Part shown: one piece after another, positions 1 to 8,370 of the stretch
How positions within the stretch are numbered: the stretch's first letter is position 1
Layout of the letters: every line of letters starts with the position of its first letter
Assembly (NCBI RefSeq): GCF_003994235.2
Contig: NZ_RYFG02000009.1
Coordinates: 62,266-126,265 of the forward strand
Origin: Candidatus Methylobacter oryzae
Lineage (GTDB): Bacteria; Pseudomonadota; Gammaproteobacteria; Methylococcales; Methylomonadaceae
Length of the DNA: 64,000 bases
Reading direction: 5' to 3'
Position numbers and translations under genes: made by a program
Notes under the pieces: generated by a model
What the model was told of the DNA's origin: nothing
Seen by the model: only the letters and a program-made list of their open reading frames with translations
The model's database searches: none

Positions 1-64
1 TTAAGACTTCAATCAGGCCGATGCCTGTACTGTTTTTTGCTGAAAAAGTGAATTTCATTTTCAT
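1..64 (-). CDS. Type IV minor prepilin, PilV-like (partial, N-terminus only)
   Basis: Only the first 21 codons lie in the window, read leftward from an ATG at 62-64; the gene continues past base 1. The peptide begins with a short basic leader followed by a prepilin cleavage motif (G-IGLIEVL), where peptidase PilD would cut and methylate. The LIEVL form rather than TLIE is typical of PilV-type minor pilins. A GAGG ribosome site sits just upstream of the ATG, 13 bases after the pilX stop, so it should be co-translated with pilX. Assignment to PilV rests on this short motif and gene context. Confidence 0.7.
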   Translation of the reverse strand, partial: MKMKFTFSAKNSTGIGLIEVL

Positions 65-77
65 ATCCTCGTAGTGG

Positions 78-1424
78 TTACCAGTCTTTCCATGAACCCG
101 CGATAATTGCGCCGGTCCCGGGGGGCAGGGGCAAAGGTGTGCCGCCATAGTTGTTACCCCAGGGTTTGTAAATCAGGGTTAGTGTGCCTCCCCCGCTACT
201 CGGCGTCTGGCTTTCGGCAACAATGGAGCCTGTTACGACAGGATTACCTGTAATAGCTACAGTTCCCGTTATGTAAACCACGCCAAAAATCGTAGCGCCG
301 CCGTTTAGAGTTAAATTGCCATCAATAATTAAAATTACAGGGTTAGTTGCACTTCCTATCGTATCAGTGGCATTGATCGTTTCATTGCCGTTAACCCAAA
401 TTAAACCTGTCAGGCCGTTAAGATTGCTTCCGGCTGCAAGCAACTGGTTGGCAGTGCTTGCAGCCTGTCTAATTTGAGCCTTGGTTTGGGCAAAAAACAT
501 GCCGAAGAACGTGTTTGCTGCCGGAGTGGTTAAGTCAATCGTACTGGCTGTTTGGGTAGTCAGCGTAGGGTCGTTATCAATCACGTCGATGCCGTTGCCG
601 GCATTACGGTTGGATACCGGTTGGATATTGTCGGCAGCATTCGTATTACAAGCGTTGGTTGAGCAGCCGGCATCTAATTGAGCTGTCGTGTAGTCGCCGA
701 TTTCTGTATTGGAAGGACGTAGATAAGTCGCAAAAGCCGCTCCGGTAGCGGTAGCGCTGCCACCTGTCCAAATGCTGCTGTTGGTATAGCGGTTGATAAT
801 TGTGGCATTACCGAAAGCACCTACGCTAGCTCTACCAATAAAAGGTTGTTGCGGCCCTTTGCCGCCGTTGAATATATCGAAAGTGCCTATGCATTGGGTG
901 ATTGTACGTACAGCGGTGCAATCGTCGCTCCAGCCTTTGGCCGTTACCAAGGCGCGTGCCATGTTGGTAGCGCTCATACAGTCATTGGTCGTGCAGTCGC
1001 AAGCATTGCCTGCCGTATTATCAAAATAAAAATGTGCAAAGGTAGTTTGTGCACCCGAGGTTAATGTTAAAGGAAAGGTAGTGGTAGCTGTTGCCGCCGG
1101 CATTGCGCAATTGGTTGTAGTAGGCTCGGTGCCGGGGCCGGTATAATCGACAAGCCCATCGGCCGTTGCGGCACCGGTTGCGTTATTGCGCTGGTCCAAG
1201 CCACCGGCATTGAAATAAGCAACGGCCCTATCCATCGCTGCGTTCGCGGCAGCAGAGGCTTGGCTGGTACGGTAGTTATCGGCAGCCATCTGGGTTTCTA
1301 CCAACACTGTTTTAGAGGTCAATAAACCGATCAAAGTGATGCAAATTAATAATATCAGCGCTGTCAGCAGCGTGGCCGCTCCTTGTTGTTTTTGGGGAGA
1401 TGTTTTTATTTTCATGCTGATCAC
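78..1424 (-). CDS. pilX: Type IV pilus assembly protein PilX-like minor pilin
   Basis: A minor pilin component expected to sit in the priming complex at the pilus tip in the inner membrane and periplasm. The N-terminus has the PilX_N pattern: basic residues, QQGAATLL, then a hydrophobic helix (residues about 16-37) and a helical stalk rich in Ala. At 448 residues it is about twice the length of the Pseudomonas PilX. The extra C-terminal part is rich in Asn, Thr and Gly and ends in repeating beta-strand-like stretches near residues 350-410. It lies 7 bases after pilW in the cluster fimT-pilW-pilX-(pilV-like). An internal ATG at residue 4 is an alternative start. Confidence 0.85.
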   Translation of the reverse strand: MISMKIKTSPQKQQGAATLLTALILLICITLIGLLTSKTVLVETQMAADNYRTSQASAAANAAMDRAVAYFNAGGLDQRNNATGAATADGLVDYTGPGTEPTTTNCAMPAATATTTFPLTLTSGAQTTFAHFYFDNTAGNACDCTTNDCMSATNMARALVTAKGWSDDCTAVRTITQCIGTFDIFNGGKGPQQPFIGRASVGAFGNATIINRYTNSSIWTGGSATATGAAFATYLRPSNTEIGDYTTAQLDAGCSTNACNTNAADNIQPVSNRNAGNGIDVIDNDPTLTTQTASTIDLTTPAANTFFGMFFAQTKAQIRQAASTANQLLAAGSNLNGLTGLIWVNGNETINATDTIGSATNPVILIIDGNLTLNGGATIFGVVYITGTVAITGNPVVTGSIVAESQTPSSGGGTLTLIYKPWGNNYGGTPLPLPPGTGAIIAGSWKDW

Positions 1425-1431
1425 CTGTGAA

Positions 1432-2196
1432 TTACTGTGTAAAAAGGCGACTGTTTCTAACTTCTACGGTGCCTCTAAGAGTCTTAGTAATGCTCGCATC
1501 GCTTGTTAAGCGGCCGCTAAGCTGGATATTAACCACGCGTTTCTGGGCAATGTTATCGCCGGCAACAGCTCCTGCACATGCGACGGCATTGGTCACTGTG
1601 TCGGTCGTGACGTTCAGGCAGCGCGAGGTGGCAGATAAGTCTATCGCGTCCGAAAAATTACCATTCCCGTTCACATCCATTGGCACAAAGCTGAATGTTA
1701 ATGCGGTAATGGTCAGTTGGCTACCGTCTACAAATTCTTCCCATTCCCCATCGCTGCAATCCGCACTGTTAGTCGTTGTGCCGGTTTTACGCATACTTAG
1801 CGTGTTGTTTACCAGTTTGAAGCCGTAATACTCGTTAGCATCGACGTCATCGGTCAAATCAGTCGGTGTAAGCCTGCCATCGCTATTGGCGTCGTAACTA
1901 TAAAGAATGCAGGAGGTAGTTACAGGAATATTGATATTGGTTGCTGCGGTTGTAAAAGGATTGGTTCGTCCGTCCGATCCTATTATTGCACCGCCCCAGT
2001 AACCTGAACGTTTAATATCGTTAATCATCAGCGTCATTAACGATTCCAAGTCATAATTAAGACGTGCCGATTTTATGGTATCGGAACTGCTGCCGACGGT
2101 ATTGACGTAGATGCTGATGGTCGAGCCTAATACAATGAGTCCCAGCAGCAGCGAAATCATGATTTCTATTAACGTGAAGCCATTTTGTTTTTTCAT
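1432..2196 (-). CDS. pilW: Type IV pilus assembly protein PilW
   Basis: Minor pilin of the type IV pilus tip complex. It opens with a class III signal peptide (MKKQNG, cut before FTLIEIM), with Glu5 of the mature protein present and a hydrophobic helix to about residue 30. The length of 254 residues and the following region with paired Cys residues fit the PilW family. It follows the fimT/gspH-like gene by 21 bases and precedes pilX by 7, so the genes form one minus-strand operon. The function comes from the family, not from this sequence alone. Confidence 0.88.
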   Translation of the reverse strand: MKKQNGFTLIEIMISLLLGLIVLGSTISIYVNTVGSSSDTIKSARLNYDLESLMTLMINDIKRSGYWGGAIIGSDGRTNPFTTAATNINIPVTTSCILYSYDANSDGRLTPTDLTDDVDANEYYGFKLVNNTLSMRKTGTTTNSADCSDGEWEEFVDGSQLTITALTFSFVPMDVNGNGNFSDAIDLSATSRCLNVTTDTVTNAVACAGAVAGDNIAQKRVVNIQLSGRLTSDASITKTLRGTVEVRNSRLFTQ

Positions 2197-2217
2197 TGTT
2201 TTGTCTCGGAAAAGAGA

Positions 2218-2736
2218 TTAACAGGGGGGATAGCCGGGAAGGCCCGTTTTACCGGAAACTGGAGGCGTACAGGTCCTGACGCGTCCAATATCGCTAAAAA
2301 ACACTCTGGCAACATAGCTGTCGGTGCTGAACGTAACGCGATTAGCGCCGATAGTGCCTCGCCTGAAATCAAACGTACTGTTATTGGTTGCCGCGGCGTC
2401 CATATTAACAATAGTACCGAAATCACTTCCGGATATTGTTTTGACTGCGCACGAACCGGGTGTTGCGCAATTACAATTCGCGTCGGGGTTCAGACCATAG
2501 CACCAGGCGCCGGCGTTTCCGGATGATCTTGAAAAATGGATGTCCTGGTTTCGTTTTATCGCCTCGGTACGGGCAAATTGCAGGTCGGATTTTAATGATT
2601 CGACAACTTGTTTTAGGCGATCGCGCTCAATCATATCCTGGAAAGAAGGTACGGCTACAGCCGCGAGAATGCAGGCAATGGCTACAACGATCATGATCTC
2701 TAATACGGTAAAACCGGCATTTTTTTGTCTGTTCAT
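2218..2736 (-). CDS. fimT: Prepilin of the GspH/FimT family
   Basis: Pseudopilin-like protein, first gene of the minus-strand minor pilin operon. Residues 1-8 form a short leader, cleavage is before FTVLEIM, and a hydrophobic helix runs to about residue 30. It is followed by the GspH signature (SFQDMIERDRLKQVVESL, then LQFARTEAIKR). The length of 172 residues is normal. An AAGG ribosome site lies about 9 bases before the ATG. It is divergent from the pilE-like gene at 2967, and the spacer holds a dispersed repeat at 2767-2832. Confidence 0.87.
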   Translation of the reverse strand: MNRQKNAGFTVLEIMIVVAIACILAAVAVPSFQDMIERDRLKQVVESLKSDLQFARTEAIKRNQDIHFSRSSGNAGAWCYGLNPDANCNCATPGSCAVKTISGSDFGTIVNMDAAATNNSTFDFRRGTIGANRVTFSTDSYVARVFFSDIGRVRTCTPPVSGKTGLPGYPPC

Positions 2737-2766
2737 GGTATTTACCTTTCTCTGCCTTTTTATGCC

Positions 2767-2832
2767 GTTTAAAGCTGAGTTGAGCAGCTTGTCTGCTCAA
2801 ACGAAACTTATGCCCTTTGAGTATAATTATAG
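2767..2832 (+). repeat. Dispersed palindromic repeat, family A, copy 1
   Basis: Starts with AAAGCTGAGTTGAGC, followed by the inverted pair TTGAGCAG / CTGCTCAA and then AACTTATGCCCTTTGAG. Related copies are at 6022-6080 (minus), 26367-26426 (minus) and 59506-59564 (plus). It lies in the spacer between the divergent minor pilin operon and the pilE-like gene. The role is unknown; it resembles a REP-like or miniature mobile sequence. Confidence 0.8.
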
Positions 2833-2966
2833 ATGACTGTTATTGCGGATTTGTTAGCTAATCTGCATTTTATCTATATCAATCTTGAGCTTCATTCAAT
2901 TTCCCAGCGTTAATGATCAGTTATGCTATATTTGCGTCACCCAAGCATTTAAATTAAGGCAAAGTC

Positions 2967-3368
2967 ATGTACACATTTAAACGATCTTCCGGTTTTACTT
3001 TAATCGAATTGATGATTACCGTGGCTATTATCGGTATCTTGGCGGGAATTGCTTACCCTTCGTATACCAGTTATGTGACACAGGCTAAACGGGGTGACGG
3101 CAAAGCCGGGCTGTTAAAGTTACAGCAGGCGCAGGAGAAGTATCGGGCGAATAATACAACTTACGGCACGTTGGCTCAATTAGGGGCAGCGAACTCATCT
3201 CCGGATGGGCAATACACGCTGGCGGTGACTACTAATACTGCGACATCTTACACCCTTACTGCCACTCCTACTTTTACGGATGCTCAGTGCAATGTGCTTG
3301 GCATTGATCAAGCCGGAACGAGAACTGTGACTGGAACCAGCTCAGTAGCAGACTGTTGGAATAGATAG
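2967..3368 (+). CDS. pilE: Type IV pilin PilE-like
   Basis: Pilin subunit or minor pilin of 133 residues. The leader MYTFKRSSG is cut before [24 protein letters not shown], a classic N-methylated pilin helix with Glu5. A stalk ([18 protein letters not shown]) and a C-terminal pair of Cys residues (DAQCNV and VADCW) that would form the D-region disulphide follow. It is divergent from the minor pilin operon, as often seen for pilE beside fimT-pilVWX. Whether it is a major or minor subunit cannot be told here; the small size and gene context favour a minor pilin. Confidence 0.87.
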   Translation: MYTFKRSSGFTLIELMITVAIIGILAGIAYPSYTSYVTQAKRGDGKAGLLKLQQAQEKYRANNTTYGTLAQLGAANSSPDGQYTLAVTTNTATSYTLTATPTFTDAQCNVLGIDQAGTRTVTGTSSVADCWNR

Positions 3369-3394
3369 CCTTACGGCATCGTTTGGTAAGACAT

Positions 3395-4210
3395 CTAGCG
3401 TTGGCAATGACCGCAAAATACCGTTGACCGGTCCGCTATCCTGATTTCCGTTAATGGCCGGTTACAGTCGGCGCACGGCAATCCTGCCCGCCCATAAACT
3501 CTAAGTTGTTGTTGAAAATAACCGGGCTTTCCCGCCTCATTGACAAAATCCCTCAGCGTTGTACCGCCTTGCTGGATGGCTTGGCGTAAAACCACGCGAA
3601 TACACTCGGCCAATTTCTGATAACGCCCTAAAGAAATCCTGCCTGCCGGTCGGGCAGGCTGTATGCCGGCCATGAACAAGGCTTCATTCGCATAAATGTT
3701 GCCGACGCCGACAACGATATGGCTGTCCATGATGAACGACTTTACCGGCATTTTTCGGTTTTTGGATAGCGAATAGAGCTGCTCGCCGCTGAAGTCCGAT
3801 AACAGCGGTTCGGGGCCTAGATTTCTCAGCAATTGATGCTCGGCGGCGGGTTCCGTTGTCCATAACACCGCGCCAAACCGGCGGGGATCGTTAAAGCGCA
3901 GTATCGTTCCGTCATTAAAAATAAAATCGATATGGTCGTGTTTTCCAACTGCTTGGTCTGTAGACATAATCCGCAGACTGCCGGACATGCCTAAATGCAT
4001 AAGCAGGGTGCCGGATGAGGTGGAAAACAGCAGGTATTTTGCTCGTCTGGAGACAGATTGAATACTGAGCCCCGTTAAGACTTGGCCGAGCGTTTCAGGT
4101 ACAGGCCAGCGCAGTTTCGGTTGGCGTACGATGACTTGCTTAATGACTTGCCCTTCAATATGCGGGGCTATGCCACGGCAGGTGGTTTCAACTTCGGGTA
4201 ATTCAGGCAT
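3395..4210 (-). CDS. mutM: Formamidopyrimidine-DNA glycosylase (MutM/Fpg)
   Basis: Bifunctional DNA glycosylase and AP lyase that removes 8-oxoguanine and formamidopyrimidines. The N-terminus is the invariant PELPEVE, giving Pro2 as the catalytic nucleophile and Glu3. A helix-two-turn-helix region (VVGVGNIYANEALFMAGI) and a C-terminal zinc finger of four Cys (CADC and CGHC) are all present. The length of 271 residues is typical. It is a stand-alone gene, convergent with the pilE-like gene. Confidence 0.96.
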   Translation of the reverse strand: MPELPEVETTCRGIAPHIEGQVIKQVIVRQPKLRWPVPETLGQVLTGLSIQSVSRRAKYLLFSTSSGTLLMHLGMSGSLRIMSTDQAVGKHDHIDFIFNDGTILRFNDPRRFGAVLWTTEPAAEHQLLRNLGPEPLLSDFSGEQLYSLSKNRKMPVKSFIMDSHIVVGVGNIYANEALFMAGIQPARPAGRISLGRYQKLAECIRVVLRQAIQQGGTTLRDFVNEAGKPGYFQQQLRVYGRAGLPCADCNRPLTEIRIADRSTVFCGHCQR

Positions 4211-4540
4211 CGGGAGCTTTTTAATCAGGGTTAAGTGCGTGTTGTAAAGTTTACCATGTAAATTTCAAGCGTCCTCAGCCGATATATAGAGCGCTTGTTT
4301 GTAATTTATAGCAATTATCGAGAACTTGCCGGTCGGTATTATGTGTTTATAAAATAGATCAATTAAGTTTTATAAGCTGCTAATATTCAATAATATTATT
4401 TTGTTGCTCGCTATTCTCAATTATTCAAAATGGATTATAATTAGTCTGTATTTTTCAAAGAATCGCTGTTTAGCTGACTGTAATAGCTAAAGCGGCGCTA
4501 GGTTCATTTTTTTACAATTTTATTTTTAAATGAAAACGGT
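4211..4540. other. Intergenic AT-rich stretch
   Basis: About 330 bases between mutM and a small plus-strand gene. It is clearly AT-richer than its surroundings. I see no coding frame, clear repeat or terminator. It may carry the promoters of the two flanking divergent genes. Confidence 0.5.
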
Positions 4541-4765
4541 ATGAGCAGTGTTTGGATGGTAGGCAATCATGTGAAGATTCAGGGTATGCCCAATGATTTC
4601 AAATTACTTTCTTATAATTTTATTTTTGGTGGAAATGTTGAAATGATTTTGGAATCCCCGGAAGGTAGCCGGTTTTTCTTAAAACGTAGAAAATCGCAAA
4701 TCTTCGATATTGAGCATGAATATAATTTTGATAACGGCTCTAACGACGAGAATTACAGCTATTAA
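4541..4765 (+). CDS. Small hypothetical protein
   Basis: A 74-residue frame with protein-like composition, no signal peptide or membrane segment, and an acidic Asn-rich tail. I do not recognise it. No strong ribosome site precedes the ATG. The stretch is as AT-rich as the spacer before it, so it may be horizontally acquired or simply a non-coding frame. A paired 11-base inverted repeat at 4783-4818 right after the stop could end its transcript. Confidence 0.4.
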   Translation: MSSVWMVGNHVKIQGMPNDFKLLSYNFIFGGNVEMILESPEGSRFFLKRRKSQIFDIEHEYNFDNGSNDENYSY

Positions 4766-4782
4766 TGCGGTAGTCCGGACAG

Positions 4783-4818
4783 GTAAGGCGCAAAAAGGCT
4801 TAACGAATTGCGCCTTAC
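4783..4818. repeat. Inverted repeat (GTAAGGCGCAA / TTGCGCCTTAC)
   Basis: Perfect 11-base arms at 4783-4793 and 4808-4818 with a 14-base loop. No T-run follows, so it is a dispersed palindrome rather than a standard terminator. Confidence 0.7.
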
Positions 4819-4828
4819 TACTAAGCGT

Positions 4829-4914
4829 CTGAATATAAGTTTTCAAAGCTGGAGTGCAGGCTTTGCCTGCTTTGCAAGCAGAGCTTGCACTCCAAAATAC
4901 TAGAAAATTTTAGC
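4829..4914 (+). repeat. Dispersed hairpin repeat, family B, copy 1
   Basis: Begins CTGAATATAAGTTTTCAA and has a 43-base core at 4851-4893 whose ends are GGAGTGCAGGC and its imperfect inverse GCTTGCACTCC, followed by CAAAATAC. Nearly the same core is at 15510-15552, and a deleted copy is at 30828-30895. It would form a strong hairpin in RNA or single-stranded DNA. Confidence 0.8.
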
Positions 4915-4934
4915 TTGAGCACTTATAAGACAAT

Positions 4935-5993
4935 TTAATCTTTCGTCTGTTTTAGACTCGCCGAATCAATCACAAAGCGGTATTTCACATCGCTTTTCAA
5001 TACCCGCTCGTACGCTTCATTAATCTGTTGGATCGGGATAATTTCAATATCTGAAACGATATTGTGCTCAGCGCAAAAATCGAGCATTTCCTGGGTTTCT
5101 TTTATGCCGCCAATCAGCGAACCGGCAATACTGCGGCGCTTCATAATTAAGTTTCCGACGGAGGGCGACGGATGCGGCTGGTCAGGCAGGCCGACTAAAC
5201 ATAAAGTTCCGTCGTGCTTCAGTAATTCCGTGTAAATATCCAAGTTATGCGGTGCAGCAACAGTGTTAAGGATGAAGTCGAAACTGCCGAGATGCTGTTG
5301 CATTTGTCCGGGATTCCTGGAAATCACTACTTCGTCAGCTCCAAGCCGCTTCGCATCTTCCGTCTTATCCGGCGACGTGGTAAAGAGCACGACATGGGCG
5401 CCAAATGCACGGGCAAATTTTATACCCATGTGGCCGAGTCCGCCTAACCCGACGATGCCGACTTTGTCGCCTTTGCCTATTTTCCAGTGCTTTAACGGGG
5501 AATAAGTGGTAATTCCGGCGCATAATAATGGCGCGGCGGCAGCCGGATCGAGTTTATCCGAAACATGCAGCACAAAATCTTGGTTGACGACGATCTGTCC
5601 TGAGTAGCCGCCGTAGTTGCTGCCGCCGCTATGTTTATCGGGGCTGTTATAAGTAAATACTGCGTTATTACAAAATTGCTCCAGATTATCGCGGCAATCC
5701 GGGCATTCCCTACAGGAGTCAACCATACAGCCGACCCCAACGGTGTCGCCGGGCTTAAATTTGTTTACCTCGCTACCGACTTTTGTGACTTTGCCAATGA
5801 TTTCATGGCCGGGTACCATAGGAAAGGCCGAGTTACTCCATTCATTGCGCACTTGATGAATATCGGAGTGACAGACTCCGCAAAACAGAATTTCAATCCG
5901 GACATCGGTCGGCAACGGATCACGCCGCTCGAAACTGAATGCTACGAGCGGCGAGTTGGAATTATGAGCGGCGTAACCAATAGTTTTTTGCAT
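4935..5993 (-). CDS. Zinc-dependent NAD(P) alcohol dehydrogenase, cinnamyl-alcohol/YahK type
   Basis: Oxidises an alcohol or reduces an aldehyde with NAD(P). The catalytic zinc ligands are in CGVCHSD (Cys41) and PGHE, the structural zinc is bound by the four Cys of GCMVDSCRECPDC...FC, and the Rossmann motif is GLGGLGHMG. Start chosen at the ATG 5991-5993, with AAGAGA upstream, giving MQKTIGYAAH and 352 residues; an in-frame longer start at 6032 would overlap a dispersed repeat. The YahK-like subfamily usually uses NADPH and acts on aldehydes, so aldehyde detoxification is plausible, but the substrate is not shown. Confidence 0.9.
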   Translation of the reverse strand: MQKTIGYAAHNSNSPLVAFSFERRDPLPTDVRIEILFCGVCHSDIHQVRNEWSNSAFPMVPGHEIIGKVTKVGSEVNKFKPGDTVGVGCMVDSCRECPDCRDNLEQFCNNAVFTYNSPDKHSGGSNYGGYSGQIVVNQDFVLHVSDKLDPAAAAPLLCAGITTYSPLKHWKIGKGDKVGIVGLGGLGHMGIKFARAFGAHVVLFTTSPDKTEDAKRLGADEVVISRNPGQMQQHLGSFDFILNTVAAPHNLDIYTELLKHDGTLCLVGLPDQPHPSPSVGNLIMKRRSIAGSLIGGIKETQEMLDFCAEHNIVSDIEIIPIQQINEAYERVLKSDVKYRFVIDSASLKQTKD

Positions 5994-6021
5994 AATAGAA
6001 TCTCTTGAATGTAGAACAGTA

Positions 6022-6080
6022 ATTATGCCCAAAGGGCATGTAGGGTTTGAGCAGACAAGCTGCCCAAACCCGCTTTAATA
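6022..6080 (-). repeat. Dispersed palindromic repeat, family A, copy 2
   Basis: Minus-strand copy of the 2767-2832 element, directly upstream of the alcohol dehydrogenase start. It keeps GCAGCTTGTCTGCTCAAAC and ATGCCCTTTGGGCAT, the second being a good hairpin. Confidence 0.75.
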
Positions 6081-6145
6081 GGGGCGATCGATACGGGAAC
6101 TGTTGTGAATATAGAAGCCGGTCAACACCTCTAACCCTTTACTGC

Positions 6146-6712
6146 TTAGTTTGCATAGTAATGAATCAATAGCGCAATCGCGGCAATTAAGCCCAGGACA
6201 ATATAAAAGCCTACGAAATAGCTTAGATAGATTCTTCGCAAGCTGAAACCGGACATCGAGTTTTCCTGGAACAGAAAAGATTCGTTCTCTCTCTTAATAT
6301 CGTAAATTCTTCGTTTTGAGCTATCGGCCAGAATTTGATAGGCCGTATTGATTTGCTCGAGCCTGTTTTCATGAAGATCATGGCTGGGTAAATTTCGATA
6401 TTTTTTCAACAGTGCTTTATGAGCCGCCTGAATCAGATACTCGTCGGCATTATCCAGTACGCCTAAAACCCGGTAAAAATCGGAAGCCGGATCATTAGAA
6501 CCGTGGCGTCGATCGTATTTCGCTTTGCGCAGAGGGTCGGATAAAGTATTGTGAGCCTCATTGATTTCCTTCATCCTCCGGTTGGCGGCTTCCTTTTCTT
6601 CGAGCCATTTGTCAGGATGGTATTTTTGGGCAAGTAACTTAAACGCGGCATGTATAACCACATCTTCAGCATTATTTGCCAAGCCTAAAATACGATAATA
6701 ATCTTTAACCAT
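6146..6712 (-). CDS. Tandem J-domain membrane protein
   Basis: A DnaJ-type co-chaperone-like protein of 188 residues. Residues 3-68 form a canonical J domain with HPD at 32-34 and the usual helix IV. Residues 77-140 repeat the fold (DFYRVLGVLDNADEYLIQAAHKALLKKY), but HPD is lost (RNLPSH at 106-111). A single hydrophobic helix near 160-185 would anchor it, with the J domains in the cytoplasm. It has no Gly/Phe or zinc-finger region, so it is not DnaJ itself. It is divergent from the secreted protein at 6763. HSP70 stimulation by the first domain is family-based; a pseudo-J role for the second is inference. Confidence 0.82.
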   Translation of the reverse strand: MVKDYYRILGLANNAEDVVIHAAFKLLAQKYHPDKWLEEKEAANRRMKEINEAHNTLSDPLRKAKYDRRHGSNDPASDFYRVLGVLDNADEYLIQAAHKALLKKYRNLPSHDLHENRLEQINTAYQILADSSKRRIYDIKRENESFLFQENSMSGFSLRRIYLSYFVGFYIVLGLIAAIALLIHYYAN

Positions 6713-6762
6713 CCGTAAATTCTACAGATGATATATAGAAACTCCAACGTTATGGCTTATTT

Positions 6763-7263
6763 ATGATTAAACAGGGTATCTTTTGCATTATGCTGTTGGG
6801 ATTGCTTAGCAAGCCCTCTTTTTCAGCAGATGAATTTGCATTACTTGAATCCGAGAGGATAGGTAGCCTTCGTATCGGTCTATCCGATACAGAGGTTAAA
6901 AAGATTATTCGGTGTCCGCTTAAGCAGGGAGCAGAACAATTTTGGGCAGCGGATGGCGTTTATCATCAAGAATGGAGATTTACCGGTTGTGGAATTACAG
7001 TCGGCATGGTTTCGGAAAAAAAGAATTCCGCCCAGTCGATAAGCTACATTTCGATAAATCGCCCCAATACCCTGAAAACCCTACGCGGCATTGGTATCGG
7101 CAGCCCTGAGGAAGAGGTAATAAAGTCTTATCGAACGGATTGGAACAGGGAGGAAAGCCAGGTTTCAAAAAGCTTTGTCGCAGGCAGCCTCTACGGCGGG
7201 TTAATCTTTGGGTTCAATAAAGGCAAAGTCAGCTCGATATTTCTTGGCGCTGCTGCGGAATGA
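6763..7263 (+). CDS. Secreted hypothetical protein
   Basis: 166 residues with a Sec signal peptide ending near residue 21 (SKPSFSA-DE). The mature part contains two similar beta-rich motifs, GSLRIGLSDTEVKKII and LRGIGIGSPEEEVIKSY, a pattern seen in small periplasmic SmpA/OmlA-like and PepSY-like repeats. It has only two Cys in the mature chain. It is divergent from the tandem J-domain gene and 124 bases before mlaA. I cannot assign a function. Confidence 0.65.
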   Translation: MIKQGIFCIMLLGLLSKPSFSADEFALLESERIGSLRIGLSDTEVKKIIRCPLKQGAEQFWAADGVYHQEWRFTGCGITVGMVSEKKNSAQSISYISINRPNTLKTLRGIGIGSPEEEVIKSYRTDWNREESQVSKSFVAGSLYGGLIFGFNKGKVSSIFLGAAAE

Positions 7264-7387
7264 CTGAAATTTTTAGCGTTTGATAAGCGTCTCGATGTAT
7301 TCAAAACTAAGCGTGAATTCAACAATCAAAAATGCTAAATTCTTTTTCGCCCGGCAAATTTTTCGGCAAAATTCCAAAAAACAGCTC

Positions 7388-8221
7388 ATGAATAAGCATC
7401 AAGCCATGAATACTAAATTTCCATTATTAACCTGCATCATAGCAACGACGGTACTAAACGGTTGTGCCGTTACCACACTTAAAGAAGCAAGGGAAACCGA
7501 TCCTTGGCAAGGTTGGAATAAAAGCACGCAATCTTTTAACGACAGCTTTGACAAGCATGTGTTAAAGCCGGTTGCTGTAGGCTACTTAAACGTTACCAAT
7601 AAAGCCGTTGACGACGGTGTGACCAATTTTTTCAGCAACATTAACGACATCGGCGTAACAATCAACGATATTTTGCAGCTAAAGCTGTTGCAGGGGGGCA
7701 TGGACATCAGCCGATTTGTTATCAATACAACTGCCGGAGTTGGGGGGATTTTCGATTGGGCTAACAAGATCGACTTGCCCAAACATAATGAAGACTTCGG
7801 TCAAACCTTGGGCTTTTGGGGCGTACCGTCCGGCCCTTATTTGGTATTGCCGTTTTTTGGCGCCAGTACGCCCAGGGATACGGTTGGGTTGATTGGCGAC
7901 GCTTTTCTGGACCCTTTAACCTATGTCTCGATTTTTGGCGGATTTGTTGGTTCCGCGGTCACGGCAGGCACCAGCGCATTGGATGTGACGGATTACCGTG
8001 CCGGTATCATGACCAGCGAAAAAGTGGTCAATGAAGCCAGCGGCGGCGATCGTTACGATTTCATAAAAAACTCTTATCTTCAGCATCGTGAATATTTGAT
8101 ATACGACGGTAACCCGCCGGATGAAGGCGATCCTTTGGATAATGATGAAAGCGGTACAGGGGATTCCGGTAAAACCGGTTCCAAAGTTAAGGACAAAAGC
8201 GGCAGTGGTAAGGGCTTATAG
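7388..8221 (+). CDS. mlaA: Outer membrane lipoprotein MlaA (VacJ)
   Basis: Outer membrane part of the Mla pathway that moves misplaced phospholipids from the outer leaflet back to the inner membrane. It has a lipobox (LNGC) and the family core: DPWQGWNK at the start of the mature protein, the VNFFSNI-like segment (VTNFFSNINDIGVTINDIL), and GQTLGFWGVPSGPYLVLPFFG followed by PRDTVG. The C-terminal tail is rich in Gly, Asp and Lys and low in complexity. Start set at 7388; an ATG at 7406 would give a more standard 19-residue signal peptide. The Mla transporter itself is not here. Confidence 0.92.
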   Translation: MNKHQAMNTKFPLLTCIIATTVLNGCAVTTLKEARETDPWQGWNKSTQSFNDSFDKHVLKPVAVGYLNVTNKAVDDGVTNFFSNINDIGVTINDILQLKLLQGGMDISRFVINTTAGVGGIFDWANKIDLPKHNEDFGQTLGFWGVPSGPYLVLPFFGASTPRDTVGLIGDAFLDPLTYVSIFGGFVGSAVTAGTSALDVTDYRAGIMTSEKVVNEASGGDRYDFIKNSYLQHREYLIYDGNPPDEGDPLDNDESGTGDSGKTGSKVKDKSGSGKGL

Positions 8222-8227
8222 CCGAAG

Positions 8228-8264
8228 CATAGTCCACGAAAAGCACGAAAGACACGAAAATATT
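8228..8264. repeat. Short CACGAA-rich repeat
   Basis: GTCCACGAAAAGCACGAAAGAC-type sequence, related to the CACGAAGACACGAAG repeats at 41281-41412 and 50913-50958. It lies directly after mlaA. Confidence 0.55.
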
Positions 8265-8316
8265 TGCGATACATCGCTTCCATATTCCGGTGTCGCTGCC
8301 TCCGTTCAGAACGTAG

Positions 8317-8345
8317 ACCTTCCAGGTTTTTAAAACCTGGAAGGT
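8317..8345. repeat. Perfect palindrome after mlaA
   Basis: Arms ACCTTCCAGGTTTT and AAAACCTGGAAGGT around a single T. It lies between the convergent mlaA and the minus-strand gene at 8371. It could act as a two-way terminator, but it lacks a clear flanking T-run on the mlaA side. Confidence 0.65.
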
Positions 8346-8370
8346 TTGTTGCTGTCGGCCTGCTTTCCGT

